Positions 17,197 to 25,588 of a DNA stretch of 64,000 bases are shown one piece after another (position 1 is the stretch's first letter; each line of letters starts with the position of its first letter). The stretch comes from Marinobacterium sedimentorum (GTDB taxonomy: Bacteria; Pseudomonadota; Gammaproteobacteria; Pseudomonadales; Balneatricaceae), in NCBI RefSeq assembly GCF_024267675.1, contig NZ_JALDYX010000019.1, positions 29,790 through 93,789 on the forward strand, written 5' to 3'. The position numbers were made by a program, and so were the translations under genes. Below the pieces are notes generated by a model, which saw only the letters and a list, made by a program, of their open reading frames with translations, was not told where the DNA came from and ran no database searches.

Positions 17197-20100
17197 TTAC
17201 AGACCGAGGAAAACGACAGGCCTGGCTTCTGCCTCTGCAAGCTCCAGTTTGGAGTAGCAGAGAAACAGCCGATCGCCCTGGACGCGGCTGCCAAGATAGC
17301 TTTTGACCGCCGCGGCACGCCTATCGGCCAGGCTTTGCAGGCGCTTTTTCAGCTCGACTGCAAGGCCGGCCTCATCCAGCGGTGCTTCGCGCGCGCTCTG
17401 CTCCTCGACCAGAACCGACTGCAACATGGCCCGGTCCTGCAGGACCGCCTGACCACAGAGGTTGAGCCTAAGGCCCTCGCGCGCATTAAGCATGTCGGTA
17501 ATTTTATTGAGGTAATCGTGATTGCCCGGATCCAGCTCCGTAATGCCGGGCGCAAACTCGACGGGTGCCAGCTCGATAGCACTGCCGCTCTTGCTGGCAT
17601 CAGCCGCCATCCCGGCCAGGGTGATAAGCGCGCCATAGGGTTGCAGCGCTGAGGTCAGAAAGCCCATGGCCGCGGATTTAAGCCCTTTCTCGGCAATGAT
17701 GTTAATCACGCTCTGGTAACCGAAATCGGGACTGTCAAGTGAGCCGCTGATCGGCACCTCGAGTTCAATATTCTGGTTATCGTCCTGCAGTAATGCCAAT
17801 GCCGTTTCCAGCGGCATCGCCAGTTGCTGGCTCAACTCGGCACTCTGATCCGCATCGACGCGGTCAACCGCAACCCGGTTAAGACGCACATTATTGGTAC
17901 CATCGATCTTGCGATCCGTCAGTGTCCCCTCTGTATTGAGGTGCAGCTGACCGCTGTTCAGGTAATAACCCGTATAGCGAATGCTATAGGGACTCAGCGC
18001 AGGCAACTCAACGTCCGATAACGTCGCCTGCCACTGACCATCGCTCACGCCACCTATCAGGTTAATTGCGCCATTGGCATCGAGCTGAGCGAACTGATTG
18101 ATGGTCGCCTTGAGTTCGAACGGGCTGGGAGCCTTGTTCAGGCTACCCAACTCACGTACCTGGAAGCGCTTGATATCAACATCGGCCATAAAGGCAGGAT
18201 CCGAGGAGGCATCCTCGAACAGTAGATGATTGCGTCCTCCAAGCTCGAGCCGGTCGAGTTTCCAGGCAACCGCATCGCCGCCGGTACTGCCTGAGCTGGC
18301 GGCACCGGTCTTAACACCACCGGAGGCTGTCGCTGTCCCGGACATTCCATCCAGCGCCACTTGCAGCGCAGCAATGTCGGCAGATTGCCCATCCTTGTTG
18401 AGTCGGAACCTGATGCTACTGTCATTGACCGACAGCCTGGACAGAACCGCCTGCCGGCCATTCCGGTATGTCAGTCCACTCATCTGCACCTGCCCCACGG
18501 CCGCCAGTGGCATGTCCCCCGCCCTGGCCAGGTTCAGCCTGCTCAGGCGCAATACCTTGAGGTCCAGATCCATCGACTCCTGCAGACTCATGGCCTCCAG
18601 CTCCAGCGCGTCTAGAGTCGCCAGCGGGTAGCCCTGCTGACCGGCAGTGACATTGACCCTGCGAGCACTGAGCGCTGGCACCTTTACAGCGAATGCGGCC
18701 AGGTCCGCACTGCTGAGTTGCACACGACCCGTCATCGAATCCAGCTGCGCATTCAGTCTTTGCGGTTGCTTGAAAGCCAGTACAGAGGCGTCGATTTCGC
18801 CATCCACTTTCAGGCTCTGCTGCACCAGACGGGTAGCACCCTGCCAGTTCAGCTCATTCAGCGATGCACTGAACTGAGGTGAGTTAACCGCCCCCTGCGT
18901 CGCACTCAAGGTACCGTCCACCTCGAGCTGGCGAACCGCGTCCGGCAGGCGAGCCTTTACATTTCCCGACCAGCCCAGTGTCCCGAGGCTAGCGTCCATT
19001 GACTGGTTCAGCAGCTTCAATTGGTAATTGTCCAGCAGCAGGTCTCCGGCCAGCGTCACATCCTGTGGCTGCCCGCTCGCAAAACCGAGCTGCAGGCTGC
19101 CGTTCCAACGGCCCTTTTGCAATCCGATGTCGCCAGTGTCGGGCAGCTGCAAACGGGTTTCACCGAGCCCCAATGCGCCCTTTGCGGTCAGGTTGGCAGG
19201 AGTGCCTTGCGCCAGTGCCAGATCCACCCGCCCTTTCCAGTCCAGCCCCGCGAGAGAAGCATTAAGCGTGCCCGGCAATTGCGCGCGGTTCCCGGCCAGC
19301 TTAAGGTCGCCATCCAGGAGCAGACTAGCCGGTGCACCGCTCGCGAACACCAGCCCCAGGGCGCCATTCCAGTTCAGGCTTTCGAGCCCCGCGTCCAGCC
19401 CTGCGGCATCGTGCGCCACTGGTTTCAACGCTTCAATCGCAGCATTCATGTCCAGGCGATCTGGCTGAGCGCCGCTGTCAAACTTCAGTCCCAGATCACC
19501 GCTCCAGCTCAGGCTTTCGAGCCCCGCGTCCAGCCCCGCGGCGTCGCGCGCCGCTGGCTTCAACGCTTCAATCACAGCATTCATGTCCAGACGGCTTGGC
19601 TGAGCGCTGCTGTCCAGCTCCAGCCCCAGATCACCCTTCCAGCTCAGGGATGTCAGGGCCGCTTCAAATCCCGAGCGTTGTTGCAACCTTGGCTGCATCA
19701 GCTCGATAAACGCCTTCATCGTGATACGGCTCGGCAACAGGCTCTTAAGTTCAATACTGAGATCACCCTCCCAACTAATCTGCTGATTCATCAGGCTCAG
19801 GTCGTCGCTGTTGTAGTTCAGGTTTTCCAGACTGAGGCGTCCTGCCGGTTTCAGCAGCCCGTCATTCCCCGCCAGGGCCGCCGAAAGGGTCAGGTCGAAC
19901 GACAGCTTCGCGCTCAAACCAGGCACAAAAGGCGCCGTGACAGACTCCAGCGGGAACCCCGCCAGCGACAGCGTCATATCCGATGTCTTTGCGGTGGGCA
20001 ACGGTACAGTCTGAGTATCAATATGGAAAGGTGCACCATTGAGACGCCCGTCAAGGCGCAACCGACTCTGCTCATTTTCACGCCACTGATAGAGTTCGCC

Positions 20101-20613
20101 CAACTCGCCGACGGCCAGCGCGAGATCGTGCTGCTGATCGGGAAGCTCGGTACGCCAGTTAAGGCGGTCAATACGGATACGGTCGACACCGACGCGCCAG
20201 GACGAGGCTTCGCCCTTCTCCTGAGCGCTATCCTCCGGCGCTTGGTCATTGTGCAACGCGCTTAGGTTCACAGGACCGAGCCAAAGCTCCCCATCCCTGA
20301 GGCGAACCCCAGATTCGATATCGGCCAGCGTAAGTTCGCTGACCAGCAGCTGCTGCTCAAACAGGCGGGGAATATCAATATCCAGAACCAGCTGCCCCAC
20401 GTTGAGTGGCAGGCGCCCAGGTGCTTGGGCGTGAAGCGCATCGACTTCGATGCGGCCCTGCCGCCAATTCAGCTTCAGTGCCCTCAGACCCACATCCTCG
20501 GCCCCCTGCGCTTGCAACCAAATGACTGCCTGATCCCTCAAAACATAGGGCAGCGTATGCAAGCACAGTAAAAACCCCACCAGTACGCCACTTGCCCACT
20601 TGATCCCTTTCAT
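17197..20613 (-). CDS. AsmA-like / DUF748 envelope protein
   Basis: A 1138-residue protein with a single N-terminal membrane anchor (about residues 6-28) and a very long beta-rich periplasmic part, the bridge-like architecture of AsmA/TamB/DUF748 proteins implicated in envelope lipid traffic. The C-terminal 200 residues (FAPGITELDPGNHDYLNKI onward) resemble the conserved DUF748 end. The start at 20613 has GGAG six bases upstream and puts the anchor at the N-terminus; an extension to 20694 has no support. The protein contains repeats of the type LSWSGDLGL...GAQP..LDMNA, two of which are near-identical at DNA level. Exact role unknown. Confidence 0.88.
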   Translation of the reverse strand: MKGIKWASGVLVGFLLCLHTLPYVLRDQAVIWLQAQGAEDVGLRALKLNWRQGRIEVDALHAQAPGRLPLNVGQLVLDIDIPRLFEQQLLVSELTLADIESGVRLRDGELWLGPVNLSALHNDQAPEDSAQEKGEASSWRVGVDRIRIDRLNWRTELPDQQHDLALAVGELGELYQWRENEQSRLRLDGRLNGAPFHIDTQTVPLPTAKTSDMTLSLAGFPLESVTAPFVPGLSAKLSFDLTLSAALAGNDGLLKPAGRLSLENLNYNSDDLSLMNQQISWEGDLSIELKSLLPSRITMKAFIELMQPRLQQRSGFEAALTSLSWKGDLGLELDSSAQPSRLDMNAVIEALKPAARDAAGLDAGLESLSWSGDLGLKFDSGAQPDRLDMNAAIEALKPVAHDAAGLDAGLESLNWNGALGLVFASGAPASLLLDGDLKLAGNRAQLPGTLNASLAGLDWKGRVDLALAQGTPANLTAKGALGLGETRLQLPDTGDIGLQKGRWNGSLQLGFASGQPQDVTLAGDLLLDNYQLKLLNQSMDASLGTLGWSGNVKARLPDAVRQLEVDGTLSATQGAVNSPQFSASLNELNWQGATRLVQQSLKVDGEIDASVLAFKQPQRLNAQLDSMTGRVQLSSADLAAFAVKVPALSARRVNVTAGQQGYPLATLDALELEAMSLQESMDLDLKVLRLSRLNLARAGDMPLAAVGQVQMSGLTYRNGRQAVLSRLSVNDSSIRFRLNKDGQSADIAALQVALDGMSGTATASGGVKTGAASSGSTGGDAVAWKLDRLELGGRNHLLFEDASSDPAFMADVDIKRFQVRELGSLNKAPSPFELKATINQFAQLDANGAINLIGGVSDGQWQATLSDVELPALSPYSIRYTGYYLNSGQLHLNTEGTLTDRKIDGTNNVRLNRVAVDRVDADQSAELSQQLAMPLETALALLQDDNQNIELEVPISGSLDSPDFGYQSVINIIAEKGLKSAAMGFLTSALQPYGALITLAGMAADASKSGSAIELAPVEFAPGITELDPGNHDYLNKITDMLNAREGLRLNLCGQAVLQDRAMLQSVLVEEQSAREAPLDEAGLAVELKKRLQSLADRRAAAVKSYLGSRVQGDRLFLCYSKLELAEAEARPVVFLGL
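19375..19644 (-). repeat. Two 135-bp tandem repeats inside the DUF748 gene
   Basis: Two adjacent 135-bp units (19375-19509 and 19510-19644), roughly nine tenths identical, encode a 45-residue module (AGLDAGLESLSWSGDLGL then GAQP..LDMNA.IEALKP). More diverged versions of the module flank them. The reading frame is kept, so copy number can change without breaking the protein. Confidence 0.85.
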
Positions 20614-20769
20614 GCAGATCTCCGCCCCTGGCTCTACAAAACTGGGCTTTATTATAGCCACGGACAGGTTTGGATCCGCAAAGGGCGCAGGCAACTATAA
20701 AGGCCTATGCTTTATTGGTAGAATCGCCGCAATTACCGCGTTTAAAACCTCAACAGACAAGGATACGAG

Positions 20770-20895
20770 ATGGCACATCACGACGAAAACTTCCGTGATA
20801 CTGCGGGCTACGGCTGGCTTTTCATTAATCTGCTGGCACTGCTCTGGATCACGATGCCGGTCAGCATCGCGCTGGTCAAGATCGTGCAGTGGTAA
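20770..20895 (+). CDS. Small single-span membrane protein (41 aa)
   Basis: A 41-codon reading frame starting MAHHDENFRDTAGYGW, with one hydrophobic helix (LFINLLALLWITMPVSIALV, residues 17-36) and a short KIVQW tail. AAGGA lies eight bases before the ATG, and a TAGAAT -10-like box sits about 50 bases upstream. It ends 27 bases before the merR-type gene in the same direction, so the two may be cotranscribed. I do not recognise a family. The good ribosome-binding site and the polar-helix-aromatic composition argue for a real gene. Confidence 0.7.
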   Translation: MAHHDENFRDTAGYGWLFINLLALLWITMPVSIALVKIVQW

Positions 20896-20922
20896 GACTG
20901 CGCCTGCAGTCGGGCAATTGAC

Positions 20923-21315
20923 ATGAGTCAGCTGCGCATTGGCGATATCGCCAAAGGATCGGGCCTGAGCGTCGAAACCATTCGGTATTACGAACGCCGC
21001 GGCCTGATCAGCCCCCTCGGTCGCCTGCCATCAGGCTACCGCTGTTATGACGAACACACCCTTGAACGCCTGCACTTTATCGTGCGCTGCAAATCGCTCG
21101 GCTTTAGCCTGGATGAAATTCAGGAACTGCTGCTGCTCGACCCCAACGCCGAGTCGGCGCAGGTCAAGCAGAAGGTGGATCTGCGCATACAGCAGATCGA
21201 AGACAAAATTTCACAACTGCGTGAACTGCAACACTCGCTGCATCAGCTGTCCGACCTGTGCTCCGGCGAGGGACCTGTTTCAGGCTGCCCGATCATCGAC
21301 ACCCTGAAACACTAG
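20923..21315 (+). CDS. MerR-family metal-type regulator
   Basis: A 130-residue MerR regulator. The winged helix-turn-helix starts at once (LRIGDIAKGSGLSVETIRYYERRGLI), a long dimerisation helix follows, and the C-terminal loop holds two cysteines eight residues apart (LCSGEGPVSGCPII). The position that is Cys in the divalent-metal sensors ZntR and MerR is Ser here (ESAQVKQK), as in the Cu(I) sensor CueR. So a CueR-like monovalent metal ligand is a reasonable inference. No metal pump or chaperone gene is adjacent; the only neighbour in the same direction is the 41-residue membrane protein. Confidence 0.88.
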   Translation: MSQLRIGDIAKGSGLSVETIRYYERRGLISPLGRLPSGYRCYDEHTLERLHFIVRCKSLGFSLDEIQELLLLDPNAESAQVKQKVDLRIQQIEDKISQLRELQHSLHQLSDLCSGEGPVSGCPIIDTLKH

Positions 21316-21412
21316 CTCTCCACCCCTGCCCGCCAGACCAGGACCACAGCCTTCACACCGCGGCCTGAATACAAAAAACAGCGCCCTGGAAGCAGCAGGC
21401 GACGAACAAAGA

Positions 21413-22087
21413 CTATTGAGCCTTGATGGTTTCCACGCCAGCAGCTGTCCCCATCAGCACCACATTCGCCCCGCGGCGGGCAAAGAGCCCATTGGTGACG
21501 ACACCGACCACATTGTTAAGCTCGGTTTCAAATACCTTGGGATCGCTGATTTTCAGATTGTAGACATCCAGAATCAGGTTGCCGTTGTCGGTGACAAAGC
21601 CTTCGCGAAGCTCCGGTTGCCCGCCCATGCGTACCAGCTCCCGGGCCACCAGCGAGCGCGCCATGGGAATCACCTCGACCGGCAGCGGGAAAGCGCCCAG
21701 GCAGGGCACCTGCTTGGAGGCATCGACGATACAGACGAATTCCCTGGCCGCCGCCGCGACGATCTTTTCCCGCGTCAGCGCACCGCCGCCACCCTTGACC
21801 AGGTTCAGCCCGGCATCGAACTCGTCGGCGCCATCGACATAGGTATCCAGCCCCGCCACGGCATTGAGGTCGTACACCGGGATGCCATGGCCGCGCAGCC
21901 GCTCAGCTGTTGCCTCTGAGCTGGCCACTGCCGCCTCAAACAGATGCTTGATCCCCGCCAGTTCGTCAATAAAGAAGTTGGCCGTTGAGCCCGTACCCAC
22001 CCCGACGATGGACTCGGGCTTCAGGCCAGCCTTGATATAGTCCAGAGCCGCCCGCGCAACAGCCTGCTTCATTTCATCCTGCGTCAT
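21413..22087 (-). CDS. rpiA: Ribose-5-phosphate isomerase A
   Basis: A 224-residue RpiA, interconverting ribose-5-phosphate and ribulose-5-phosphate. Motifs VGVGTGSTANFFI (about 29-41), DGADEFD (about 85-91) and KGGGGALTREKIV (about 97-109) are the family substrate-binding and catalytic segments. The ATG at 22087 is preferred over a GTG one codon earlier. It is divergent from ilvA, the usual rpiA-ilvA pair. Confidence 0.96.
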   Translation of the reverse strand: MTQDEMKQAVARAALDYIKAGLKPESIVGVGTGSTANFFIDELAGIKHLFEAAVASSEATAERLRGHGIPVYDLNAVAGLDTYVDGADEFDAGLNLVKGGGGALTREKIVAAAAREFVCIVDASKQVPCLGAFPLPVEVIPMARSLVARELVRMGGQPELREGFVTDNGNLILDVYNLKISDPKVFETELNNVVGVVTNGLFARRGANVVLMGTAAGVETIKAQ

Positions 22088-22236
22088 CACACTTGAACCC
22101 GTATGCTAGTAAGGCGAGAAATTATACGCCCTGTGCCGGCGCGCTTGTAGACGAAAGCGATGTCAGCTTATACCATTTCCTGCTCTTTGCGGCCGCGACC
22201 TGCGCCGCCAGACCTAACTTACGGCACAGCATTCCC

Positions 22237-23754
22237 ATGGCTCATCGATATATCAAGAAGATTCTGGAGGCGCGTGTCTATGACGTAGCCATCGAGACAC
22301 CACTGGATTATGCCCGCAGCCTGTCCGAACGACTGGGCAACCGGGTACTCCTCAAGCGTGAGGACCTGCAACCGGTGTTCTCATTCAAGCTGCGGGGCGC
22401 CTATAACAAAATGGCCCAGCTCAGCGCGGCGGAAAAAGACAAGGGGGTGGTCACGGCATCGGCCGGCAACCACGCCCAGGGTCTGGCCTACTCCGCCCGC
22501 CACATGAACGTCAAGGCGACCATCGTCATGCCCAAGACCACGCCGGACATCAAGGTCAGCAACGTCAAGGCATTGGGCGGCAAGGTCATACTGCACGGCG
22601 ATACCTTTGAGGAAGCCAAGGCCCACGCCGAACGACTGGTCGAAGAAAAGGGTCTGGTCTATGTACCGCCCTACGATGATCCCGATGTCATTGCCGGCCA
22701 GGGCACCATTGGCATGGAACTGCTGCATCAGGAAAGTGGCCCCATTGATGCGGTCTTCGTCCCCGTGGGCGGTGGCGGCCTGATCGCCGGTATTGCGGTC
22801 TACATCAAGTACCTGCGACCCGACGTAAAGGTCATAGGCGTCGAGTCCGAGGACTCCGCCTGCCTGCACGCAGCACTGGCCGCGGATGAGCGGGTCAAGC
22901 TGTCACAGGTGGGTATCTTCGCCGAAGGCGTAGCCGTGGCCCAGATCGGCCAGCACACCTTCGATCTGGCGCGCCAGTATGTCGATGAAGTCATCACCGT
23001 CACCACCGACGAAATCTGCGCGGCCATCAAGGATATCTTCGATGACACCCGCTCGATCTGCGAGCCGTCCGGCGCCCTGGGCGTGGCCGGCCTGAAGAAA
23101 TATGTCGCGCGCGAACAGTGCAGCGAACGCACCCTGATTGCCATCGACTCCGGTGCCAACGTCAATTTCGACCGCCTGCGCCATATCGCCGAACGCTCTG
23201 AAGTCGGCGAAAAACGCGAAGCCATCATTGCCGCCCGCATACCGGAGCGTCCCGGCAGCTTTCGCAAGTTCTGCGCGGCCCTGGGCAAGCGCAATATCAC
23301 CGAGTTCAACTACCGCTACAGCGATGACCAGGAAGCCATTGTCTTTGCCGGCATCCAGACCAGCCCCCAGGGCACCGGCCGTGAAGCCCTGCTGAGCGAA
23401 CTGCGGGAGCACCTCGACGAAGTCATCGACCTGACCGACAACGAGATGGCCAAACTGCACATCCGCTACATGGTCGGCGGCCATGCGCCTGCGGCCGTGA
23501 ACAATGAAGTGGTATTTCGTTTCGAGTTTCCGGAACGCCCGGGGGCGCTGATGAAATTCCTCAGCAAGCTGGGCGGGCGCTGGAACATTTCCATGTTCCA
23601 TTACCGCAACCACGGCGCAGCCTACGGCCGCGTGCTGGTCGGCATGCAGGTTCCCGCCGAGGAGCATGGACAGGTCAAGGACTTCCTGAGCGAGATCGGC
23701 TACAACTTCTGGGATGAAACCGACAACACCGCCTACCGCCTGTTCCTGGGCTAG
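22237..23754 (+). CDS. ilvA: Threonine ammonia-lyase (biosynthetic)
   Basis: A 505-residue PLP enzyme that makes 2-oxobutanoate from threonine, the first step of isoleucine synthesis. The PLP lysine lies in FSFKLRGAYNKM (about residue 53) and the glycine-rich loop is GGGGLIAG. Two C-terminal ACT-like domains (from about 330 and 425) mark the allosteric, biosynthetic form. The start at 22237 gives the family N-terminus (MAHRYIKKILEARVYDVA); a 48-codon upstream extension is not conserved. No leader peptide with Ile codons is evident. Confidence 0.96.
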   Translation: MAHRYIKKILEARVYDVAIETPLDYARSLSERLGNRVLLKREDLQPVFSFKLRGAYNKMAQLSAAEKDKGVVTASAGNHAQGLAYSARHMNVKATIVMPKTTPDIKVSNVKALGGKVILHGDTFEEAKAHAERLVEEKGLVYVPPYDDPDVIAGQGTIGMELLHQESGPIDAVFVPVGGGGLIAGIAVYIKYLRPDVKVIGVESEDSACLHAALAADERVKLSQVGIFAEGVAVAQIGQHTFDLARQYVDEVITVTTDEICAAIKDIFDDTRSICEPSGALGVAGLKKYVAREQCSERTLIAIDSGANVNFDRLRHIAERSEVGEKREAIIAARIPERPGSFRKFCAALGKRNITEFNYRYSDDQEAIVFAGIQTSPQGTGREALLSELREHLDEVIDLTDNEMAKLHIRYMVGGHAPAAVNNEVVFRFEFPERPGALMKFLSKLGGRWNISMFHYRNHGAAYGRVLVGMQVPAEEHGQVKDFLSEIGYNFWDETDNTAYRLFLG

Positions 23755-23799
23755 GCAAGGTCCGCCAACGCCTGGGCACCTTCTGCGGCCCAAAAACAG

Positions 23800-23834
23800 A
23801 AAAGCCCCGACGGTGCAAACCGTCGGGGCTTTTT
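23800..23834. terminator. Bidirectional terminator between ilvA and the first phasin gene
   Basis: AAAAGCCCCGACGG, 7-base loop, CCGTCGGGGCTTTT: a strong stem with A and T runs on either side, able to stop both convergent transcripts. Confidence 0.9.
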
Positions 23835-23853
23835 CACAGGCTGATGACAACCC

Positions 23854-24150
23854 TTATTTGACCAGCTTCGCAGCGGCAGCTTCGCTCGCTTTGGTAGCCA
23901 GGCCAGAGAAGGCTTCGCCCTGTGTCTTGATCATCTCAAACAGCGCCTTGCTGGAATCCAGATTGAACGTCACCAGATCCTGCGGTGTTTTCAGGCTCTT
24001 GGCCTTGTCGGCATTGGATTTGAAGAAAGCGGCCAGTTCTTCACCGTTTTTCTTCTGCAGTTCAATCGACTGGCTGATGGTGCTGGTCTGGAGTTCAACC
24101 AGAGACTGCACGGTTTCAAAAGCGGTCTTGATAGTCGCGTTGGTACTCAT
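23854..24150 (-). CDS. Phasin family protein 1
   Basis: A 98-residue, Ala/Lys-rich, predicted all-helical protein with the phasin core (AFETVQSLVELQTSTISQSI, ELAAFFKSNADKAKSL, LFEMIKTQGEAFSGLATKA). Phasins coat polyhydroxyalkanoate granules. AGAGGA is eight bases before the ATG. Its promoter lies between two copies of a 15-bp palindrome. It is paralogous to the phasin gene 300 bases upstream; each has its own promoter and terminator. No PHA synthase gene is in the window. Confidence 0.9.
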   Translation of the reverse strand: MSTNATIKTAFETVQSLVELQTSTISQSIELQKKNGEELAAFFKSNADKAKSLKTPQDLVTFNLDSSKALFEMIKTQGEAFSGLATKASEAAAAKLVK

Positions 24151-24173
24151 GATGTCATTCCTCTTTAGTTAAA

Positions 24174-24188
24174 TTGTGCACTGCACAA
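24174..24188. promoter_or_regulatory. Palindromic operator, phasin 1, proximal
   Basis: TTGTGCACTGCACAA, an inverted repeat with a one-base centre, 8 bases downstream of the -10 box. Same motif as at 24230, 24759 and 24818. A PhaR-type repressor is the likely ligand, by inference. Confidence 0.75.
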
Positions 24189-24196
24189 TAAAACTA

Positions 24197-24224
24197 ATTA
24201 TACCTATTCAAATCCGCCTGACAA
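24197..24224 (-). promoter_or_regulatory. Sigma-70 promoter of phasin 1
   Basis: On the minus strand, TTGTCA (24219-24224), a 16-base spacer, and TATAAT (24197-24202). It fits exactly between the two palindromic operators. Confidence 0.8.
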
Positions 24225-24229
24225 CCAAT

Positions 24230-24244
24230 TTGTGCACTGCACAA
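24230..24244. promoter_or_regulatory. Palindromic operator, phasin 1, distal
   Basis: A second, identical TTGTGCACTGCACAA, five bases upstream of the -35 box and 56 bp centre to centre from the proximal copy. Confidence 0.75.
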
Positions 24245-24326
24245 TAAATATTAATCAGGGTTCATCTCGACTGTCTGCGGCCACACCGACAAGATCCACG
24301 CCAGCGCCTCCTGTCCTGCATGCAAA

Positions 24327-24365
24327 CGCAAAAAGGCCCCGCAGACTTTCATCGGCGGGGCCTTT
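24327..24365 (-). terminator. Intrinsic terminator of phasin 2
   Basis: On the minus strand AAAGGCCCCGC, a 12-base loop, GCGGGGCCTTT, then more Ts. It lies about 70 bases past the phasin 2 stop codon. Confidence 0.85.
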
Positions 24366-24435
24366 CTGTGCGCGGCTGGTCAAAACCTGCCCTACAGCAA
24401 TGCTGTGAGGCAGGGTCAGATCACAACCAGACGAC

Positions 24436-24741
24436 TTACTTGGACAGCTTGCTGAACTCGGAAGTAGCAGCTTCGCGGGCTTCATTGGCGATAGCGGTAA
24501 AAGCTTCGCCCTGGCCTTTCAGCAGCTCGAACAGAGCCTTGTTGGTATCAACATTGAACTTGATCACGTCTTCAGGTGATTTCAGTTCTTTGGCTTTTTC
24601 AACTTCAACCTTGAAGAATGCAGCCAGCTCTTCGCCGGTTTTCTTCTGCTGTTCAACAGATTTGGTGATAGCAGCAACCTGGATGTTCATCAGGGTCTGC
24701 ATGGCTTCGAAAGGCTTCTGGAAATCTACGGACATAGTCAT
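24436..24741 (-). CDS. Phasin family protein 2
   Basis: A 101-residue helical phasin, clearly paralogous to the gene at 23854-24150 (shared pattern EELAAFFK, KAKELKSPEDVIKFN, KALFELLKGQGEAFTAIANEA). The ATG at 24741 is chosen because GGAG stands seven bases upstream; a second ATG two codons in is possible. Upstream lies a promoter of the same design as that of phasin 1, bracketed by two palindromic operators. The pair probably arose by tandem duplication of gene plus control region. Confidence 0.9.
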   Translation of the reverse strand: MTMSVDFQKPFEAMQTLMNIQVAAITKSVEQQKKTGEELAAFFKVEVEKAKELKSPEDVIKFNVDTNKALFELLKGQGEAFTAIANEAREAATSEFSKLSK

Positions 24742-24758
24742 TACTCTTCTCCAAGTTG

Positions 24759-24773
24759 TTGTGCACCGCACAA
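24759..24773. promoter_or_regulatory. Palindromic operator, phasin 2, proximal
   Basis: TTGTGCACCGCACAA, one base different from the phasin 1 copies, 8 bases downstream of the -10 box, the same distance as at phasin 1. Confidence 0.75.
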
Positions 24774-24781
24774 TAGAATCC

Positions 24782-24809
24782 ATTATAGAGGGTTTGCGGA
24801 CAGGATCAA
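24782..24809 (-). promoter_or_regulatory. Sigma-70 promoter of phasin 2
   Basis: On the minus strand, TTGATC (24804-24809), a 16-base spacer and TATAAT (24782-24787), between the two operators. Confidence 0.75.
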
Positions 24810-24817
24810 GCACTTTT

Positions 24818-24832
24818 TTGTGCAGTGCACAA
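24818..24832. promoter_or_regulatory. Palindromic operator, phasin 2, distal
   Basis: TTGTGCAGTGCACAA, 8 bases upstream of the -35 box and 59 bp centre to centre from the proximal copy. Confidence 0.75.
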
Positions 24833-24924
24833 AAACTTCACAACCTCGCCTCTGCCCTCTGTTCCACCCTGCCACAGGGTCGTTGCCGTTTCATGAAAAA
24901 CGGCCCGCCCGCGTGAATTACCGT

Positions 24925-25425
24925 TCAGGGCGTTTCCGGCGAATGGCGAAAATCGCTGCTGAAAAACGCCTGTAGCGTAAAAACACCCAGCGAAACTATG
25001 CCCCACGCCAGCCCCAGCACCACGCCGGCATCAACAATGCCACGCCAGGGCTGGGCCAGAAAATGCACCAGCTGCACCAGCCCGATGATCCCCAGGGTCA
25101 GACAGATGGTGATGATCTGGCGCTTGCGTTGCACATGGAAGAAACCCATGCAGAACAGCGGTGCCAGCAGCAGCCGCAGTGGCGTGACATGCTGCGACAG
25201 ATAATGAATACGCGCCGCCACGCGTGGAGAAAAACCGCACTGAAAACCACGATAGCCTTCGGAAAAGCCCATGAAAATGAGGCTGAAGACCAGCGCGGCC
25301 CAATGGTAGGCGCTCAACGGCTGGCTGAACATCTGCCAGCTGATCTGGCTCAAACGATAAATGGCACTGCCAAACAGCAGCGCAATGCCGCTGAAACCCC
25401 AAATTGCCGCAATAGAACCTAGCAC
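24925..25425 (-). CDS. Integral membrane protein of unknown function
   Basis: A 166-residue hydrophobic protein with about four transmembrane segments (around residues 5-24, 43-57, 85-100 and 105-125/135-155). The start is GTG at 25425, supported by AGGGCGAG upstream; no ATG lies near the N-terminus. A cluster of charged residues (FSEGYRGFQCGFSPRVAAR) sits between helices 2 and 3. I recognise it only as a conserved hypothetical type. It stands alone between the phasin pair and the TRAP operon and has no obvious link to either. Confidence 0.75.
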   Translation of the reverse strand: MLGSIAAIWGFSGIALLFGSAIYRLSQISWQMFSQPLSAYHWAALVFSLIFMGFSEGYRGFQCGFSPRVAARIHYLSQHVTPLRLLLAPLFCMGFFHVQRKRQIITICLTLGIIGLVQLVHFLAQPWRGIVDAGVVLGLAWGIVSLGVFTLQAFFSSDFRHSPETP

Positions 25426-25511
25426 TGTCTCGCCCTGACTGATTCCAAGAGGCGGCTATTATAGCCTTCTGACAGGCGTTGGACATCCTTGCACAGCACC
25501 CGCCCCAACGG

Positions 25512-25541
25512 AAAAAGCCACCGGCACGAGCAGGTGGCTTT
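25512..25541 (-). terminator. Intrinsic terminator of the TRAP transporter operon
   Basis: AAAGCCACC, a 10-base loop, GGTGGCTTT; on the minus strand the stem runs into TTTTT. It lies just past the dctM stop. Confidence 0.85.
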
Positions 25542-25588
25542 CAGGACGAACGACCGGCGTCTGGGCAGCCCCCCCAGACGCGCGGATG

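Noticed and set aside
19021..20265. A 414-codon frame opposite the DUF748 gene
   Set aside because: Gln/Arg-rich antisense shadow, includes the mirrored tandem repeats, no start site or motif.
22093..22236. 48-codon N-terminal extension of ilvA, or a leader peptide
   Set aside because: The extension is not conserved in appearance and has no run of Ile/Val/Leu codons or attenuator hairpins; the ATG at 22237 gives the normal enzyme.
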